Assembly: GCA_009842645.1 (NCBI GenBank) | Contig: VYFB01000071.1 | Location: forward strand, 1 to 32,060 | Source: Nitrospira sp. SB0677_bin_15 | Lineage (GTDB): Bacteria > Nitrospirota > Nitrospiria > Nitrospirales > UBA8639 | DNA: 32,060 bases | Direction of reading: 5' to 3' | Shown here: positions 31,166 to 32,060 of the stretch, one piece after another | Layout of the letters: the number at the start of each line of letters is the position of its first letter | How positions within the stretch are numbered: position 1 is the first letter of the stretch | Position numbers and translations under genes: made by a program | The notes under the pieces: model-generated | Database searches by the model: none | Seen by the model: only the letters and a program-made list of their open reading frames with translations | What the model was told of the DNA's origin: nothing

Positions 31166-31927
31166 CTGGAAAATATCGCCGTCTTTGCCGCGACTCCTTG
31201 GGAGTTTAACGCCATTGGGCGCGCGTTGCCTGCGAGCCGCGTTGAACGGATCAACGGGGTCAAGTGGCGTCAATGGGCAAACGCTTCCCGTTTTGTTGCC
31301 GTCATTCAAACTGGGATCGGGTTGGTAAACGCGCGGGCCGCGTGTGAGGCGGTGTGCCAGAAAAGACCCTGGACCGTGTTTATTTCATCGGGGTTTGCGG
31401 GCGCCTTGGTTCCTTCACGAATCGGCGACGTGGTGATTCCCGAACAGGTCGTCTGTGCGGATTCGGGCCTCACGGGTTCCGTTCCCGGTTCCTCGATTGT
31501 CTGTAGTGCTTCGTATCGGCAACAAGCGTACAAAGCGGCGCAGTTGGCCGGGAACGCGGTGCTCTCCGGACGTTTGGTCACAGTCGGAAGTATCGTCTGG
31601 TTGACTAGAGACAAGCTGGCCATTGGCAGGACCTTTGAGTCAAGCAGTCTGGACATGGAAAGTGCGGCTATCGGGTCGATGGCTGCCCTCCACGGTATCC
31701 CGTTCTGCGTGACCCGGTCGGTTTCTGACCGCTTGGAGGAAGATTTACCCTTCGACCTCAATCTGTTTCGCCGGGCGGGTACGTTCGCGCAAGGGGTATG
31801 GGCCGTTGCCGCAACTCCCGGAAAATGGTCGGGTTTCAATCAATTGCGTCGGCAAAAGAACGTGGCCTCGGCCCGGCTGGCTCAATTCTTTGAAATCTTT
31901 TTCTCCATGACGGAAAATAGTCCCTGA
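31166..31927 (+). CDS. hpnG: Hopanoid-associated nucleosidase/phosphorylase, HpnG-like
   Basis: HpnG removes adenine from adenosylhopane to give ribosylhopane on the way to extended hopanoids. The frame encodes a PNP/UDP phosphorylase fold: NIAVFAATPWEFNAI at the N-terminus, GIGLVNARAA, SSGFAGALVPSRIGDVVIP, TVGSIVW and LDMESAAIGSMA, where ME contacts the nucleoside ribose in this superfamily. No ATG or GTG is well placed. The best-fitting start is CTG 31166 behind CGGAG (253 aa). TTG 31091, inside the end of shc, is the alternative (278 aa). Location right after shc supports the assignment. The fold alone could also fit a futalosine or MTA nucleosidase. Confidence 0.82.
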   Translation: MENIAVFAATPWEFNAIGRALPASRVERINGVKWRQWANASRFVAVIQTGIGLVNARAACEAVCQKRPWTVFISSGFAGALVPSRIGDVVIPEQVVCADSGLTGSVPGSSIVCSASYRQQAYKAAQLAGNAVLSGRLVTVGSIVWLTRDKLAIGRTFESSSLDMESAAIGSMAALHGIPFCVTRSVSDRLEEDLPFDLNLFRRAGTFAQGVWAVAATPGKWSGFNQLRRQKNVASARLAQFFEIFFSMTENSP

Positions 31928-31973
31928 AGCTTAGACGCGAGTTGAGACGGGGCTGCCAGGAAAGGAAAGGGTT

Positions 31974-32060
31974 ATGCCTGAGCTATTTCCAGGAATAATG
32001 AGAACAGTTGAATTACGTGCCTCCATCTTGATCGGCGCACTGATTCTTGGGCCGTTGGTC
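31974..32060 (+). CDS. Start of a gene cut by the window end
   Basis: An ATG follows AAGGAAAGG with good spacing and the frame stays open for 29 codons to the edge. The N-terminus carries a basic residue, then a hydrophobic run (ASILIGALILGPLV), so the product is either exported or membrane-bound. Its position after hpnG suggests a hopanoid or envelope role. The visible part is too short to identify. Confidence 0.6.
   Translation, partial: MPELFPGIMRTVELRASILIGALILGPLV

Overview
The window looks like the chromosome of a GC-rich bacterium that makes hopanoids. The right half (about 20.5-32 kb) carries serC-serA-hisZ-dnaB, a TPR lipoprotein, a type IV pilin-like protein, squalene-hopene cyclase and a HpnG-like nucleosidase. 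Gene content and protein style suggest Nitrospirota, probably a Nitrospira relative. That placement is inference; no rRNA or other phylogenetic marker is present to fix it.

The left half is a genomic island integrated into a tRNA-Ile(CAU) gene. The tRNA is intact at 71-147. Its 3' half plus 28 bp of downstream sequence (97-175) recurs as a perfect 79-bp direct repeat at 16179-16257, which defines attL and attR 16,082 bp apart. A tyrosine recombinase on the minus strand (14722-15936) lies just inside attR. A short motif, AGCTAC, is clustered inside both ends. The DNA right of attR (16287-16427) is 84% identical to DNA just inside attL (303-443), which suggests a second, decayed element in tandem at the same site.

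The cargo is a tightly coupled plus-strand operon (1897-13312). It contains two proteins of unknown fold (684 and 340 aa), a giant SF2 helicase with a DUF1998/MZB-type C-terminus (about 1896 aa, DruE-like), a RecB/Cas4-like nuclease with a probable Fe-S cluster, a C5-cytosine DNA methyltransferase, and a Vsr-type endonuclease. This is best read as an anti-phage system resembling type II Druantia (DruM, DruF, DruG, DruE) with added nuclease and Vsr genes. Between the operon and the integrase are a decayed gene remnant and a RelE-type toxin/HTH antitoxin pair.

Between attL and the operon are about 1.4 kb without a convincing intact gene. From about 630 to 1441 this stretch is packed with perfect or near-perfect stem-loops. 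They include a 19-bp perfect inverted repeat closing a predicted three-way junction, and hairpins that reuse the same loops (GAGCG, TGGG, TGGAC). It is a candidate large structured non-coding RNA, or an unusual array of palindromic elements.

Right of the island (16.3-20.4 kb) are a hairpin-bearing gap and three genes for predicted secreted lipoproteins: a subtilase with a possible beta-barrel C-terminus, a small Cys-containing lipoprotein, and an M48 metalloprotease. A small minus-strand gene of unknown function separates these from the housekeeping block, which combines serine biosynthesis (serC, serA), histidine biosynthesis regulation (hisZ), the replicative helicase (dnaB) and envelope/hopanoid genes (shc, hpnG). 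A final gene runs off the right edge.
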